64,000 nucleotides of DNA, from positions 38,268,001 to 38,332,000 of the forward strand of contig NC_059365.1 in assembly GCF_019703515.2 (NCBI RefSeq). The letters run 5' to 3'. The notes beneath the pieces are model-generated. The model did no database searches. It was not told the origin of the DNA and was given only the letters and a program-made list of their open reading frames with translations. Origin of the DNA: Myxocyprinus asiaticus. Taxonomy: Eukaryota; Chordata; Actinopteri; Cypriniformes; Catostomidae. Within the stretch, counting starts at the first letter, position 1. Each line of letters starts with the position of its first letter. This document shows positions 39,601 through 54,239 of the stretch, one piece after another. Made by a program: the position numbers and the translations under genes.

Positions 39601-40875
39601 CATGGAGGGTTACTTAAAGTCAGCATGAATTTTGTGAGCCATTTTTCAGCATGAAACCAATCTAACGGTGCAGTTTTCAGGATGCGTCGTTCTGTCAAGT
39701 TTCAACACATTCAAAATATATATAGGATATTAAAATTAATAAATGTCTATTTTTACAGTCTGTTGTATTAGTATTTATTTATCACTCATTTATTATAGAT
39801 ACAGTTCCTATATATTGTTATTTACACAGGGCAAATATACTTTATCTAATCTACTTTTATTCCGTATTGTATTTTAATGGGGTTATAATTTATTACAGCT
39901 GACAGTTACATGAGTAAACAAGGTTTGAACATCAACTGTAACAAGATCAAACTGAAATTCACAGCTTTTTAACACTTCTGTTAACAAATTTGAATGCTGT
40001 TTATTGGATAAATACAGGTAAAGGTCATATTATGCGACTACGCATTACTTTACGAAGAGCTTATGACCTACTAGTTAAGTCTTGCCTTAAGAACAGGTGG
40101 TGCAACCAAATTAAGCACTGACTTAGTTACAAACTAACTAGTAGTTACTAAGCCCTTCGTGTGAACTTTACGTCCCAAATTACGTGAGACATTACGAACA
40201 GCTGGTGCAACCCTACCCAGAAGAGCAGTGCTGAAAAACAAGTGTTCCTCCGCAAGTAACTTGCAGTTTTATGCTTCAACCTCTAGAGGGCCAAAGGTTA
40301 CATAATGTCGCTTTATGAATGTAAATAGGGTCCATTTTAATTTCATGTTGACTTAGCAAACAATCTCAATCATATTAAATAACGAACTACTAGCTACATG
40401 GGACAAGGATACAAGTCTAAATCAATCTTATTTATTTAGGCCACGCAAAGTCACACTGGGTTCCTGTAATCAAGTGTCTTCCAAGAAGCTTCCTGGAAAA
40501 CAGCAACCTTGAGAAAGACTTGTATTAGGTAACACGTTTTTGAAGACGTCCACATAAGGCTCAATAGTCAAAGTTCAAACACCCCCTTAGAAATGATTCT
40601 GAACTAGTTACTGGCAAACATCCGGGACATATTGAGACTAGAAAGTCGTTTAAAACAATATCTTGTCGAAAAACACTGGTTTAAAAGGAACCCCAATCGT
40701 GAGCATGCTGCAGTGCTTTTGATACTCACCCTTCGCTGTTCTTGTGATGCTGGTGGTGTTTTCTGTGTTTATTCTCTCTCTCGCTGCTGTGTGAGTCTCG
40801 TCTATGTCTCTTTCTCTTCTCCTCTAAACTCACCTCTCTCAGCATGGGAGAACGCATTCTCTTCGACTGCCTCAT
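33645..40875 (-). CDS. clk4: CLK4-like dual-specificity (LAMMER) protein kinase, complete
   Basis: Phosphorylates SR splicing factors in the nucleus. Twelve coding exons on the minus strand: 40875-40730, 39499-39277, 38455-38365, 38059-37993, 35695-35579, 35393-35227, 35130-35036, 34910-34781, 34661-34579, 34299-34220, 34042-33952 and 33791-33645. They sum to 1437 nt (478 aa), and every junction keeps frame with GT-AG sites. The N-terminus ([10 protein letters not shown]...) is rich in Arg, Ser and His (nuclear, substrate-docking). The kinase domain shows [12 protein letters not shown] (P-loop), IALKIIKN (Lys), HTDLKPEN (catalytic loop), VDFGNAT (DFG), [11 protein letters not shown], and the family signature [12 protein letters not shown]. 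The C-terminus [12 protein letters not shown] is CLK1/4-like rather than CLK2-like. Human CLK4 is about 481 aa. The largest intron (35696-37992) holds a hAT-like element. A CLK1 or a second clk4 paralogue name cannot be excluded from sequence alone. Confidence 0.93.
34380..34570 (-). mobile_element. MITE fragment in clk4 intron
   Basis: Shares words with the foldback family in rack1 introns (acaaatgctgttaactgagc; tggcccaattcacttcc). A second fragment lies at 35876-35942 (atataacttttacacagata). Confidence 0.55.
37098..37843. mobile_element. hAT-like MITE in clk4 intron
   Basis: Left end tagtgttgtgcggtata and right end tatcggagcaaccctag are imperfect inverted repeats. The flanking 8-mers gtatagac and gtagagat agree at 5 of 8 positions, so an old 8-bp duplication is possible. 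Non-coding. Confidence 0.5.
38456..38660 (-). promoter_or_regulatory. possible internal promoter/alternative first exon of clk4
   Basis: Upstream of the exon at 38365-38455 the frame stays open back to an ATG at 38530. It would give 24-25 residues (starting [11 protein letters not shown]) that join the kinase frame without splicing. The flanking DNA (about 38500-38650) is GC- and CpG-richer than nearby intron sequence, and the splice acceptor at 38456-38460 has a poor pyrimidine tract. This suggests an alternative start that omits the N-terminal Arg/Ser-rich region. It is an inference; the spliced form is also in frame. Confidence 0.35.
38855..39127 (-). mobile_element. TTAA-type cyprinid MITE in clk4 intron
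   Basis: The right end (ttttgggtgaactatccg) matches the terminus of the 61697-62330 copy. The left side has tttcttctgtggaacaca and catcatgctgttcaaaac. Both arms are present, with a decayed left edge. Confidence 0.65.
39560..40700. other. clk4 intron 1 of the coding region, with repeat fragments
   Basis: 40020-40240 is a palindromic repeat piece (gaacaggtggtgcaacc / gaacagctggtgcaaccc). 40215-40320 matches the dispersed repeat at 29200-29320. No further exon seen. Confidence 0.45.
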
Positions 40876-41298
40876 CTGAACAACATACGAAAAAACTGTA
40901 CACTTACCTTCGCATTACATCTAACTAAAATTGTGCATTTAACTAGTATTTTATAAACCACAAATGTAAAGATTCGTTGTCAACGCGGCTCTTTCAGTCC
41001 TTTGTCTGCAAAATCTCATCTTTTATGTGAGGAGACTTATTTCCATAAATGGTCAAGGTCATTCTAAAAATCGTCTACGTTTAAAGAATATATAATATAT
41101 ATATATATATAGTGGGTTTTTTTTCTCTCCGTTCAGCTAAATGAAATTCGACGCAATATTTTCAGTCGTTAGCAAATGCGTTAGCAATTCAACGTGGTAA
41201 AAAAAATTAAATGAAATTACATTTAAAAAAAAAAATCATTTCTAAACAAATCATCACTCCGTGTGAGTATAATAATTAACAAATAATTGAGGCATTAC

Positions 41299-41460
41299 CT
41301 TAGCTGGCATGGGAAACGCTCAAAATACCCGCAGCAGAAAACTCGAGTGGTGTTTTCGAGATGGTGAAACTGTTCTGTCTTTCTTTGATCAAAATGGCTT
41401 CCGTCCGTCGAACTGGAACGTTCTAGAACATTTCCGTGACGTCATCACAGTCAGAGAAAG
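41299..41460 (-). promoter_or_regulatory. clk4 promoter and 5' UTR exon with heat-shock element and CRE
   Basis: A donor (GCTAAG|GTAATG on the minus strand, boundary at 41299) ends an upstream non-coding exon. At 41416-41428 lies GAAcgTTCtaGAA, three perfectly spaced alternating nGAAn units of a heat-shock element, with a fourth half-matching unit to 41433. At 41437-41444 is the palindromic CRE TGACGTCA. The transcription start probably lies near or just 3' of these motifs. LINE sequence starts about 75 bp upstream (41527). Confidence 0.7.
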
Positions 41461-42046
41461 ATCTTCTTCACTGAGATCATATAAAGGGGATAAATAATAT
41501 TTTGTATTTATCCTCTCCTAGTGAACAGGACAAGAGAAGTTGTATTCACTGAGGGAAGATCTTAATGTTCTTTATGCGGAGAAGGCCAAAGGTGCATTTA
41601 TCAGATCATGGGTAAAGTGGTTAGAATTTGGAGAAAATAATTCTGCATATGTTTTTAATTTAGAAAAGAGAAGAGGAGACTCCAAAAGGATTTCTGGTTA
41701 TTTGACATCTGATGAATACAAAATCTCAAAGTTTGTATCTGATTTTTATCAGCGTCTTTATACTTCTTTTCACTCAGAAATTTCTAATCAATTTTTTTGT
41801 GAAGTGGAGCCATTCATTCCAACTATAAGTGAAGATAGTCATGCTGCTTGTGAGGATGAGATAACTACGGAGGAATTGGACACTCTAATTACAAAGACCC
41901 CACTTAATAAAAGTCTGGGCCCTGATGGTTTGCCGTTTGAATTCTATCGGTCGTTTTGGAATGATATAAAAGATTTGATTTGAGATGTTTTAAAGGAATG
42001 TTTAGACAGGGGGAACTATCTGAATCGATGAAGCAAGGCCTAATTA

Positions 42047-43561
42047 CAACCCCCAATTCCGAAAAAGTTGGGACAGTATGATAAAAACAAAAAGGAGTGA
42101 TTTGTAAATTATAATCACCCTTTGCTATATTTAAAACACTACAACTACACATTATATGATGTTTTTCCTTGTGAATTTCATTGTTTTTTTAATGTACAGT
42201 AATTTCAAATCAGATGATTGCAACACGCTCCAAAAAAGTTGAGACAGTCAAGTGTTTACCACTGTGAAACATCACCATTTCTTCTAATAACACTTATTAA
42301 ACATTTGGGCACTGAAGACACAAGTTAAGTTTAGAAAGTGGAATTTTCTCCAATCATCCATTATGTAGGTTTTTAGCTGCACAATTGTACGGGATATTCA
42401 TTGCCGATTGTGCACTTCATAATGCACCACACATTCTCAATTAGAGACAGGTCAGGACTGCAGGCAGGCCAAACTAGCACCCGCACTCTCTGCTTATTCG
42501 GCCAGTATGTGGTTTGAAGTTGTCCTGCTGGAAAATGCAAGGACATTCCTGGAAAAGACGGTACTGGATGGTAGTATATGCTGCTCCAAAATTTGTACAT
42601 ATCTGTCTGCATTAATGGTGTTCTCACAGATGTGTGAGTTACCGATGCTATGGGCACTGACACACCCCTGGCCCATACAGACACTGGCTTTTGGGCCTGA
42701 TGCTAATAACAGCTTGGATGGCCCTTTTCCTCTTTGGCCCGGAGAACACAATGGCTTTGTTTTTCAAAAACTTATTGAACTGTGGACTCTTCAGACCAAA
42801 AAACAGTTCCACTGTTCTACTTTCCATCTAAGATGAGACCGAGCCCAGAGAAGTCGGCAGCACTTCTGGACAGTGTTGATGTATGGCTTCTGCTTTGCAT
42901 AGTAAAGTCTTAACTTGCATCTGTGGATGCAGCAGCGAGTGGTGTTGACTAACAAAGGTTTACTTAAGTTATCCCAAACCCATGTTCATGATATCCATTA
43001 CAGATGAATGATGTTTTTTAAGACAGTGACGTATGAGGGATCAGAGATCAAGCACATTCAGAAAACCGAGATTTGACCAGATTCCTTGAATCTTATAACT
43101 ATATTGTGCACTGTAGAGGGTGAAATGCCCAAAATCCTTCCAATTTGTCTTTGGGGAACATTGTTCTCAAAGTGCTGGATTATTTGCTGAAGCATCTGTT
43201 GGCAAATTGACAAGTCTCGAATGATCCTTGCTCTTGAAGGACTAGGCTGTTTTTGGAGCTCCTTATACAGTATACAGTACTATAACACGATTGCCTCACC
43301 TGTTTACCATCTCCTGTTTCACATTGCCTTGTTATTTCAACTCGTCAAATTGTTATTAGTTTTAAATTGCCCCTGTCTCAAATTTTTTGGAGCGTGTTGC
43401 AATCATCTGATTTGAAATTACTGTACATTAGGAAAAACATCATATAATGTGTAGTTGTAGTGCTTTCAATAAAGCAAAGGGTGAATATGATTTACAAATC
43501 ACTCCTTTTTGTTTTTATCAGCATTTTTCATACTGTCCCAACTTTTTCGGAATTGGGGTTG
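42047..43561 (-). mobile_element. Tc1/mariner-superfamily element nested in the L1
   Basis: The terminal inverted repeats CAACCCCCAATTCCGAAAAA and (reverse) CAACCCCAATTCCGAAAAAG extend about 28 bp. They are flanked by TA at 42045-42046 and 43562-43563. The minus strand encodes degraded transposase pieces: GCVSAHSIGNSHICE, then VRVLVWPACSPDLSLIENVW, which contains the last acidic residue. The frames are broken. Confidence 0.9.
42373..42751 (-). pseudogene. broken Tc1/mariner transposase
   Basis: Two overlapping minus-strand frames (42751-42494 and 42684-42373) hold the C-terminal half of a DDE transposase, including SPDLSLIENVW. The N-terminal DNA-binding part (about 42830-43240) is only weakly recognisable. 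Inactive. Confidence 0.7.
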
Positions 43562-46013
43562 TACATTAGTTCCAAAACCAAACAAAGATACAAATTTCTT
43601 AGATAATTGGCGCCCAATAACTTTGCTTAACTCTGATTATAAACTATTATCTGCAGTATATGCTAGGAGACTGAAGCCCTGTTTAGAAGTTATCTCACTC
43701 ACTCAATCTGGCTTCATGAAAGGTCGACACATTTCAAATAACATTCAGCTTGTTTTAGATCTTTTAGATTACTCTGAATTGGTTCATCATGATGCACTTA
43801 TTCTGTTCTTAGATTTTTATAAGGCATTTGACACCGTAGAACATGCTTTTATGTATGATGATTTGGCTTTGGTCCAAAATTTTAGAAAACTGTACAGACC
43901 TTGTATAAAAACATTACAAGTAATGTTTCCTTGTCTAATGGGACTTCACCACGTTTTTTCATCGGGAGAGGCATTAGACAAGGCTGTCCTATTTCACCTT
44001 TTTTATTTTTATTGGTCACAGAGCTTCTTAACCTCTATACGGTTCATTGTTCGAATATCAAAGGGATTCAAATAGCAGACCACACTGTTTTAATCAGTCA
44101 ACTTGCAGATGATACATGTTTGTTCCTGAAGGATAAATGACAGGTACCCATTATATTAGATGCATTAAAACTGTTTTCAGATGCTTCTGGTCTTTCTGTT
44201 AATCAGAGCAAATCTGAGATTATAGCAATTCATAATTCTGACATTTCAGAAATATGTGGAATTAAGATGAAACAAACAGTTAGATATCTTGGTATTGTAA
44301 TTAGTAAGTGTCCATCCGAAAGAGTTGAAATTAATTTTTCTAAGAGTCTGCACAAAGGAAATAATGTTTTTAATCGCTGGTCTCAGAGGAACTTGACTAT
44401 CCATGGGCATGTACTGCTTTCCAAAGCTGAAGGCATATCAAGGCTGGTATATCCTGCACTATCTTTGTATGTCAGTCCTAGAATTTGCTTAGCTGTTGAC
44501 AGGGTTTTATTTAAGTTTACTTGGAAGAACAAGACTGAATGTGTAAAAAGAAAAACAGTTATAAGAACTCTTTCAGAGGGTGGGCTCAACATCCTTGATT
44601 TCAGTACTGTTAATATCATTTTTAAAGTCAATTGGATAAAACATTGCTTGGCTCAGGAGGACTCTATATGGTTTTATATCCCCAATTTGTTTTTTAATCA
44701 GTGCGGTGGTCTAAAATGTTTCGTTTCGTGTTTGACTTCAAATGTAGTCAACTTCCCATTAAGCTAGCTAATTTTCATGAGCAAGCACTGGAAGCTTGGA
44801 ATATAGCCTTTAAACATAATTTTTCTCCACACTATATTATTGAATCATCAGCATGTTTTATTTAGGAACAAATCTAGATTTAAGAAAGACTGGTTTGAAA
44901 AGGGAATTATTTTTGTTTCAGATTTACTAAATTGTAACGGTGAGATTTATGCTTATGAGCAATTTATCTCTATCTCAGGTCTTCATTTAGAGAATAACAT
45001 TTGGTTGTGAAAAGCATTTCTCCTGAATTACATCATCTTGTGAAAGCACATTTTAGATACTCAGTAGTTGGACAGGTTCCAAAACCTTTTATTGGCGGTA
45101 TCTCGATTTTGGATAAGAAATGCAATAATTTTCACATTAGAAAGTGTCTCACACAAGATTTAAGTTGTCCTCCAAACGCAGTTGTGAAATGGAAACAAAA
45201 TTTTCCTATGCTTACCACTGACAAGATATAGTCCGAGACTAATAGCCTTTTACTGCCCAATAAGATAAAAGAAATTCACTTTAAAGTGTTGCATAGATAT
45301 TATCCTTGCAATGCTTTTCTAAATAAGTTTAAAGGATACATTTCACTGCAGTGTTCTTTTTGTAATCTTACGCATTTATTTTGCACCTGTAATTATTCTA
45401 CGGACTTTTGGACCCAGGTAGCTATGTTAATTTTTGATGTGTTTCATAAAATAATCGCAATAGATGACTCCATGATTCTGTTCTTGGATAGTAACACTGG
45501 CTTTCCCATAACTGATGACACTTTAAAATGAATAATTAATTTTGGGAAGTTTTACTTGCATAAAGCTAGAGTAATGTCTATTAAACCATCTTTTAAATTA
45601 TTTTACATGGATCTGAAAATGTTTTATCATTCACTGAATGTGTTATCCAAAAATAGAAAATCAATGAAGACCTCTCTACTTATAGAAAAGGTAATTTGTT
45701 CAATTTCATTTTTTTAAAAACCTTGTAATTTATTTACAAAGAAAATTTATTTTCAACTAATGTTTATATGCAGAATAGAAAGATCTGTTTTGTATCCCCC
45801 ATTTTTGTTCTTATAATTTGTAACTTTGTATGCTTTTGAAAAATAATAAAAATAAAGAAATAAATAGATGTACATGAAAAACTTGGGCCCTGTCAGTTAA
45901 CCTCAAAAAGACAAAAATAATGACGTTCCGCAAAAGATCAAAACTATAACTTTAAATTAGATAACATATCCTCAGAGCACACTCAGAACTACACATACCT
46001 CAGCATAAACATC

Positions 46014-46861
46014 CAGGTTTGGGGAGTAATGAAATACATGTAACGGGATTACGTATTTAAAATACAAAATATAAGTAACTGTATTCCACTACAGTTACAA
46101 TTTAAATCATTGGTAATTAGAATACAGTTACATTCAAAAATTATTTTGATTACTGAAGAGATTACTTTGCATTTTATTGTCATTTGTTTCATTTAATATT
46201 TAGTCCTTTCAGATGGAAAACATTTATACATATAAATGATGCGATCCAAAGTGCATTTGAACAGCGGTGAAACACTTTCTTATGATGTGTTACATTCATA
46301 CGAGCAGACAGAGAAGTAAGTTTGAAGTAAGTTTGGAGCAGAAGAAATAGAAATAAACCTTGTGTAAATTGTCAGCTTTACGCTAAGCTAAAATGCTATT
46401 TCTAGCCATTTTACATGCACATGTTACCAGGCACAATCATATTTTTTAATCAAGAAAATTCACGTTGGATTATAATTTCTTTTTTTCTAGTAAGACCTTT
46501 GATATTAGGGCAAAAATCATATTCATGATAATTTTTGTATTGTTTTCCTGTAAAAATATTTAAAAATCCTTAAAACAAGATCAATTTGATTTATCTTGTT
46601 TTAGAAACAACACTGCATAAGATATTCAGGTTTTTCAGAGAATGTATTTTTAACATGTGTATTTTGTCTTACTGTACTGGCAGAGTTTTTATAGTCAAAA
46701 CAAGTGAAAAAATCTACCAGTGCTGAAGAAGTAATCCAAAGTATTTAGAATACGTTACTGACATTGAGTAATCTAATGGAATATGTTACAAATTACATTT
46801 TACAGCATGTATTCTGTAATCTGTAGTGGAATACATTTCAAAAGTAACCCTCCCAACCCTG
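46014..46861 (+). mobile_element. 848-bp hAT MITE, copy A, with perfect 8-bp target duplication
   Basis: Starts CAGGTTTGGGGAGTAA, ends CCCTCCCAACCCTG. The octamer taaacatc is at 46006-46013 and 46862-46869. It interrupts a LINE coding segment. The same family and the same length occur at 60825-61672 in opposite orientation. Non-coding. Confidence 0.93.
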
Positions 46862-47059
46862 TAAACATCAGCAGCACAGGAAACTTCAACAAGGCTGTGA
46901 ACAACCTGAGAGAAAAGGCACGAAGAGCTTTCTGTGCTATTAGGAGAAATAATACAATTGACATCCCAATCAGAATCTGGCTAAAAATAATTCAGTCGGT
47001 TACAGAACCCATCGCACTCTATGGATGTGAGGTCTGGGGTCCACTTACCAACCAAGAGT

Positions 47060-47522
47060 CAGCGTTGGGTGTAATGCAATTAATTACTGTAATTAAATGA
47101 CTTTTTCATTGTAAAAAGTAAGGGATTACTCTTAATTTTTCAGTAATTTAATTACAGTTACTTCTGATGTAATTGTGTTAAATACTGTACAGTCTATAGA
47201 ACAATTCTATATAAAACAAGAGTGAATTTAAAATCATCTAATGTTAAAATGTATGTTTTCTAATTTTACACTGCCCCCTTAAATTCTATGGCCGGGCCAT
47301 GAATAATTTATTTGATTTTATATGATTTATTTGAAAGAATGAAAAGAACAGTTTCATGTCTATCCTTTTATTTTTTATTGGGTCGAGGTTGATAAGGATT
47401 TTAGAAAGTAATTAGTAATAAGTAATGCAATTACTTTTCAGACAGAGTAATTAGTACAGTAATCTAATTACACTGTAGCAGATGTAATTAATTACTTTTT
47501 TAGAGTAACTTACCCAACACTG
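47060..47522. mobile_element. 463-bp hAT MITE with perfect 8-bp target duplication
   Basis: Starts CAGCGTTGGGTGTAATGC, ends ACTTACCCAACACTG. The octamer ccaagagt is at 47052-47059 and 47523-47530. Interior rich in taattac words. It interrupts the same LINE as copy A. Confidence 0.92.
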
Positions 47523-48300
47523 CCAAGAGTTCACAAAATGGGACAAACACCCTATAGAGACTGCAGGCTGAATTCTGCAAAAATATACTACGAGTCCAGC
47601 GTAAAACCCCAAATAATGCCCACAAAGCAGAATTAGTATTATACCACTAATAGTTAAAATTCAAAAGAAGGCTATAAAATTCCACATACCCCTGAAAAAT
47701 AGAGAAAATGAGACCCTCCAGTACAAAGCACTAACCTACCAAGAGCTGAACCCAGAGAGAAATCCCCTCAACCAGCTGGTCTTAGAACTGACCTCACAAC
47801 CCAGAACAGGTCAGACTGAGAATACAAATTCAGCTAGACCAAACCAAATTTTTAAAACACAAAAAGAAAAATACTTAAAACATTGGAAAAAAGAAACAGC
47901 CAAACAGAGCAAATTGAAATGCTGTTTGTGTCTAAACAGACAATATAAATGAGTAGAATACCTGAGCAAAGTGTCCGATCCAAAACTTTCAAAAGTCCTG
48001 ACCATGTACAGACTCAGTGAACATACGCTTGTCATAGAGACGAGCAGACACAGACAAACCTGGCTACCAAAAGAAGACAGGCTGTGCCCCCACTGCACAC
48101 AAAATGAAGTGGAATCAGAACGACACTTTTTAACATCACGCTCAAAGTACACACAGATTAGGGACACTTTCTTTCCCCACTTCAGCACCATAAAGACTTC
48201 AATGTACTAAAAAATAAGGAAAAACTCCCACACCTGTTAGGTGCAAAACTGTCTGCGAGATATGTGAAAAATAAATTGATAATTTTATAAATAAATTGAT

Positions 48301-48304
48301 TAAA

Positions 48305-48375
<71 letters not shown>
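48301..48375. repeat. (A)n(TA)n microsatellite
   Basis: An A-run followed by about 31 TA units, probably grown from the LINE 3' tail. Confidence 0.95.
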
Positions 48376-48378
<3 letters not shown>

Positions 48379-48379
48379 C

Positions 48380-48762
48380 TGCTCTTTCATTTTATTCTTT
48401 TTTGTTTTTGGCAGTTTGCATTCTTCATGCATATTGCCATTTACTGAGCAGGGAGGAGAATTTATAGTAACACTTAAATATTGATCTGTTTCTCACCCAC
48501 ACCTATCATATCTCTTCTGAAGACATTATTTTAACCACTGGAGTCTTATGGATTACTTTTATGCTGTCTTTATGTGCTTTTTGGAGCTTCAAAGTTCTGG
48601 TCACCATTTACTTGCATTGAAAGGACCTACAGAGCTGAAATATTCTTCTAAAAATCATAGTTTGTGTTTTGCAGAAGAAAGAAAGTCATACACCTCTGGG
48701 ATGGCATGAGGGTGAATAAATGAGAGAATTTTCATTTTTGGGTAAACTGTCCCTTTAAGGGA
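48380..48762 (-). mobile_element. TTAA MITE, centre and right arm
   Basis: Matches the right half of the 61697-62330 copy: ttgatctgtttctcacccac, then ctttatgtgctttttgg, then ttcatttttgggtaaactgt. The left arm is missing; the LINE 3' end and (TA)n stand in its place. Confidence 0.7.
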
Positions 48763-48869
48763 TAATGAACTTATCTGACATTTAGCTATTAAAACATGAC
48801 AGCCTCAAACAGTATATGATGATTTGACTTTTTATGTTTTTTTTATTTTATTAAATGTTCATAACAACA

Positions 48870-49079
48870 ATTTTCATTGTCACAACACAACAATACAACA
48901 GGTCAGGGTCCTTTATTTAAAAACAAAATCAGTCCAAATTGAGTCATCATACAAAGAGAGTTCTTATTGCTTTCCAGTTTTTTGAAAGTTCAATAGACTC
49001 AAAATACATTTTCATTTAATATTTGAACCTCAAAAAGAGTTGTTTGCTTTTGGAGAATTTGCCTTTTTGGTATTTTGCT

Positions 49080-49113
<34 letters not shown>

Positions 49114-49290
49114 TAAAAGCATCATTTCTTTTTTTCACATTCATTAAAACCAAAGATGACATTTCTATAAGTAAATACAAACTTGGGATTTACATAACAC
49201 TGAATGAAATCAAGAATGTCACACCAAAATGTCACTGTATAGGTACACTTCCAAAACAGATGCAAGGACGTTTCAGACTTCGCTCAACAA
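48870..49290 (-). mobile_element. antisense L1 3' scrap
   Basis: The minus strand reads SLHLFWKCTYTVTFWCDILD near 49190-49260, the C-terminal zinc-finger-like block of L1 ORF2, followed by decayed sequence. A poly-A stretch lies at 49079-49104. Confidence 0.55.
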
Positions 49291-49478
49291 AAAGGGCAAT
49301 TTGTATTAATATCATTTTAAAATGAATTTTATTTATCTTAAATGTTATTTCTTCCACTTTTAAAGTGTTTTATTATGTGTACAGTAGGTGGCAGTAAACT
49401 GTTCACATTGTGCATCACATACCAAAACTCGACAGAAGAAGAAAAGCGGCCCTCAAGAGTTTTGGTTCCGGTGTGGCA

Positions 49479-49581
49479 CTTCCTTTTCCTCTTGCCACAG
49501 TGTGAGAGATATAGGAGGACTCAACCCTCCGACAAAATCCAACTCCATCCACCGTTATAGGTGAATTTAACCTGCGGTAAA
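49479..49581 (+). promoter_or_regulatory. rack1 5' end with terminal oligopyrimidine (TOP)-like tract
   Basis: The run cttccttttcctcttgcc (49479-49496) sits about 85 bp before the rack1 ATG. It looks like the 5' TOP start typical of ribosomal and translation mRNAs that respond to mTOR; RACK1 mRNA is known to be of this class. An ETS-like ttccgg word lies just upstream (about 49466). The start site is inferred, not measured. Confidence 0.5.
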
Positions 49582-53372
<3,791 letters not shown>

Positions 53373-53391
53373 ATGCCTTTTCTAATGTCTG

Positions 53392-53397
53392 AATAAA
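53392..53397 (+). terminator. rack1 polyadenylation signal
   Basis: AATAAA 20 bases after the stop codon. It implies a very short 3' UTR, as expected for this gene. Confidence 0.85.
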
Positions 53398-53689
53398 ATG
53401 TTTTAAAAAGGCCTAGACTTGACTCATTTTACTAAATTATGTCATTAGTTTCTCAAGTCGTAATACAGCACAACAGTGCCCACCTGCTTATTCAGCCGTC
53501 TGGGTTCCAACTTCCAGAAATATTTTCCCCATTAGACTTTTCATAAAATACTTAAGAGTTGTAAGTCATGAACCAAACCAACCTGCTCCGAGGTAAATCA
53601 CAACATCACAAACTTTGAGCAAAGTATTTGAAAATCGGACAAAAAGACAATGGTACAAGGCTGTGTACTTACCGTCTTTCACAAGGGCA

Positions 53690-54077
53690 CGGGCTACAAT
53701 CCCATGAAGCCTTGCGAATGATGTCATTGAGTAAAAAACTATGAGAATGCATATAACTTGATTTTAGGTTTCTGATTATAAGTATAGAAACAATATATTT
53801 AACGTTTATTGCAAAATATTCCGATATGTACAAATAAGAAGTTTAAGGTGAAGAGACACCGACTGGATTGCATCATTCACAATGCGTCAAGGGAGCGCGC
53901 GTTCGCTCCGAAACATGTTTCGCGGGTTTTCGTTTGCCGCTGTTCTCTGATTGGTGAAACTTTTTCTGCTGTAACATGGGTAATGTAGTTTACAATGAAT
54001 TCCGCTATCTTAATGCAGAAGGATATCTTCAACCGAAGCATATTCCTTCGATGAACAAACTCGTAGCTCACGGTAGG
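53690..54077 (+). promoter_or_regulatory. CpG-containing promoter-like region with a candidate short coding exon
   Basis: Two ZNF143/Staf-like words occur: gggctacaatcccatgaagc (53689-) and, inverted, gggtaatgtagtttac (53977-). A CCAAT box (ctgattggtg at 53947) and CpGs (gcgcgcgttcgc) also occur. From ATG 53976 an open frame reads MGNVVYNEFRYLNAEGYLQP and on to a possible donor (CACG|GTAGGT, about 54073). I do not recognise the protein and see no following exon; it could be an alternative nme5 first exon, another gene's start or chance. Confidence 0.35.
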
Positions 54078-54239
54078 TCAGTGTTTAAAGGTTTATTACA
54101 ATTTATTGTTGAAAATCAGTTCATGGTAAAAATTAGTGGGATTTTTACTTCAAGAACAAGACTTGCGCTTGTCTCATGATGACAATGTATTAGATATTTT
54201 GTGAATGAAACTTGGAGTAATATGTAAGATTGACATCAA

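Larger units (their letters stand above)
41540..45531 (+). pseudogene. LINE ORF2 remnant interrupted at 42047-43561
   Basis: Reverse-transcriptase coding blocks fall in different frames: 41540-41983, then 43565-43980, 43901-44140, 44267-44767 and 45001-45531. In-frame stops (for example at 44138-44140) and the inserted element make it inactive. The motif order is normal for L1 ORF2. Confidence 0.8.
41527..45860 (+). mobile_element. L1 LINE ORF2 copy, split by a Tc1/mariner insertion
   Basis: The left part (41527-42046) encodes the region before the reverse transcriptase (LNKSLGPDGLPFEFYRSFW). The right part (43562-45860) continues with GCTLVPKPNKDTNFLDNWRP, TQSGFMKGRHISNN, DFYKAFDTVEH, IRQGCPISPFLF and LADDTCLFL (the YADD equivalent). 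It ends with the zinc-finger-like CSFCNLTHLFCTC and an A-rich 3' end with AATAAA-like words at 45840-45860. Several stops and frame changes occur. No target duplication was identified. Confidence 0.85.
45880..48240 (+). mobile_element. second LINE (non-LTR) 3' fragment, split by two hAT MITEs
   Basis: Coding scraps appear in order: VNLKKTKIMTF (about 45898), then SGNFNKAVNNLREKARRAFC ... IALYGCEVWGPL (46870-47045), then QELNPERNP ... QTWLPKEDRLCPHCTQNE (47700-48110). The fragments are co-linear once the insertions at 46014-46861 and 47060-47522 are removed. The clade is uncertain; it is not the L1 at 41.5-45.9 kb. Inactive. Confidence 0.75.

Noticed and set aside
42507..42836. 109-codon plus-strand frame
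   Set aside because: Antisense to the nested Tc1/mariner transposase.
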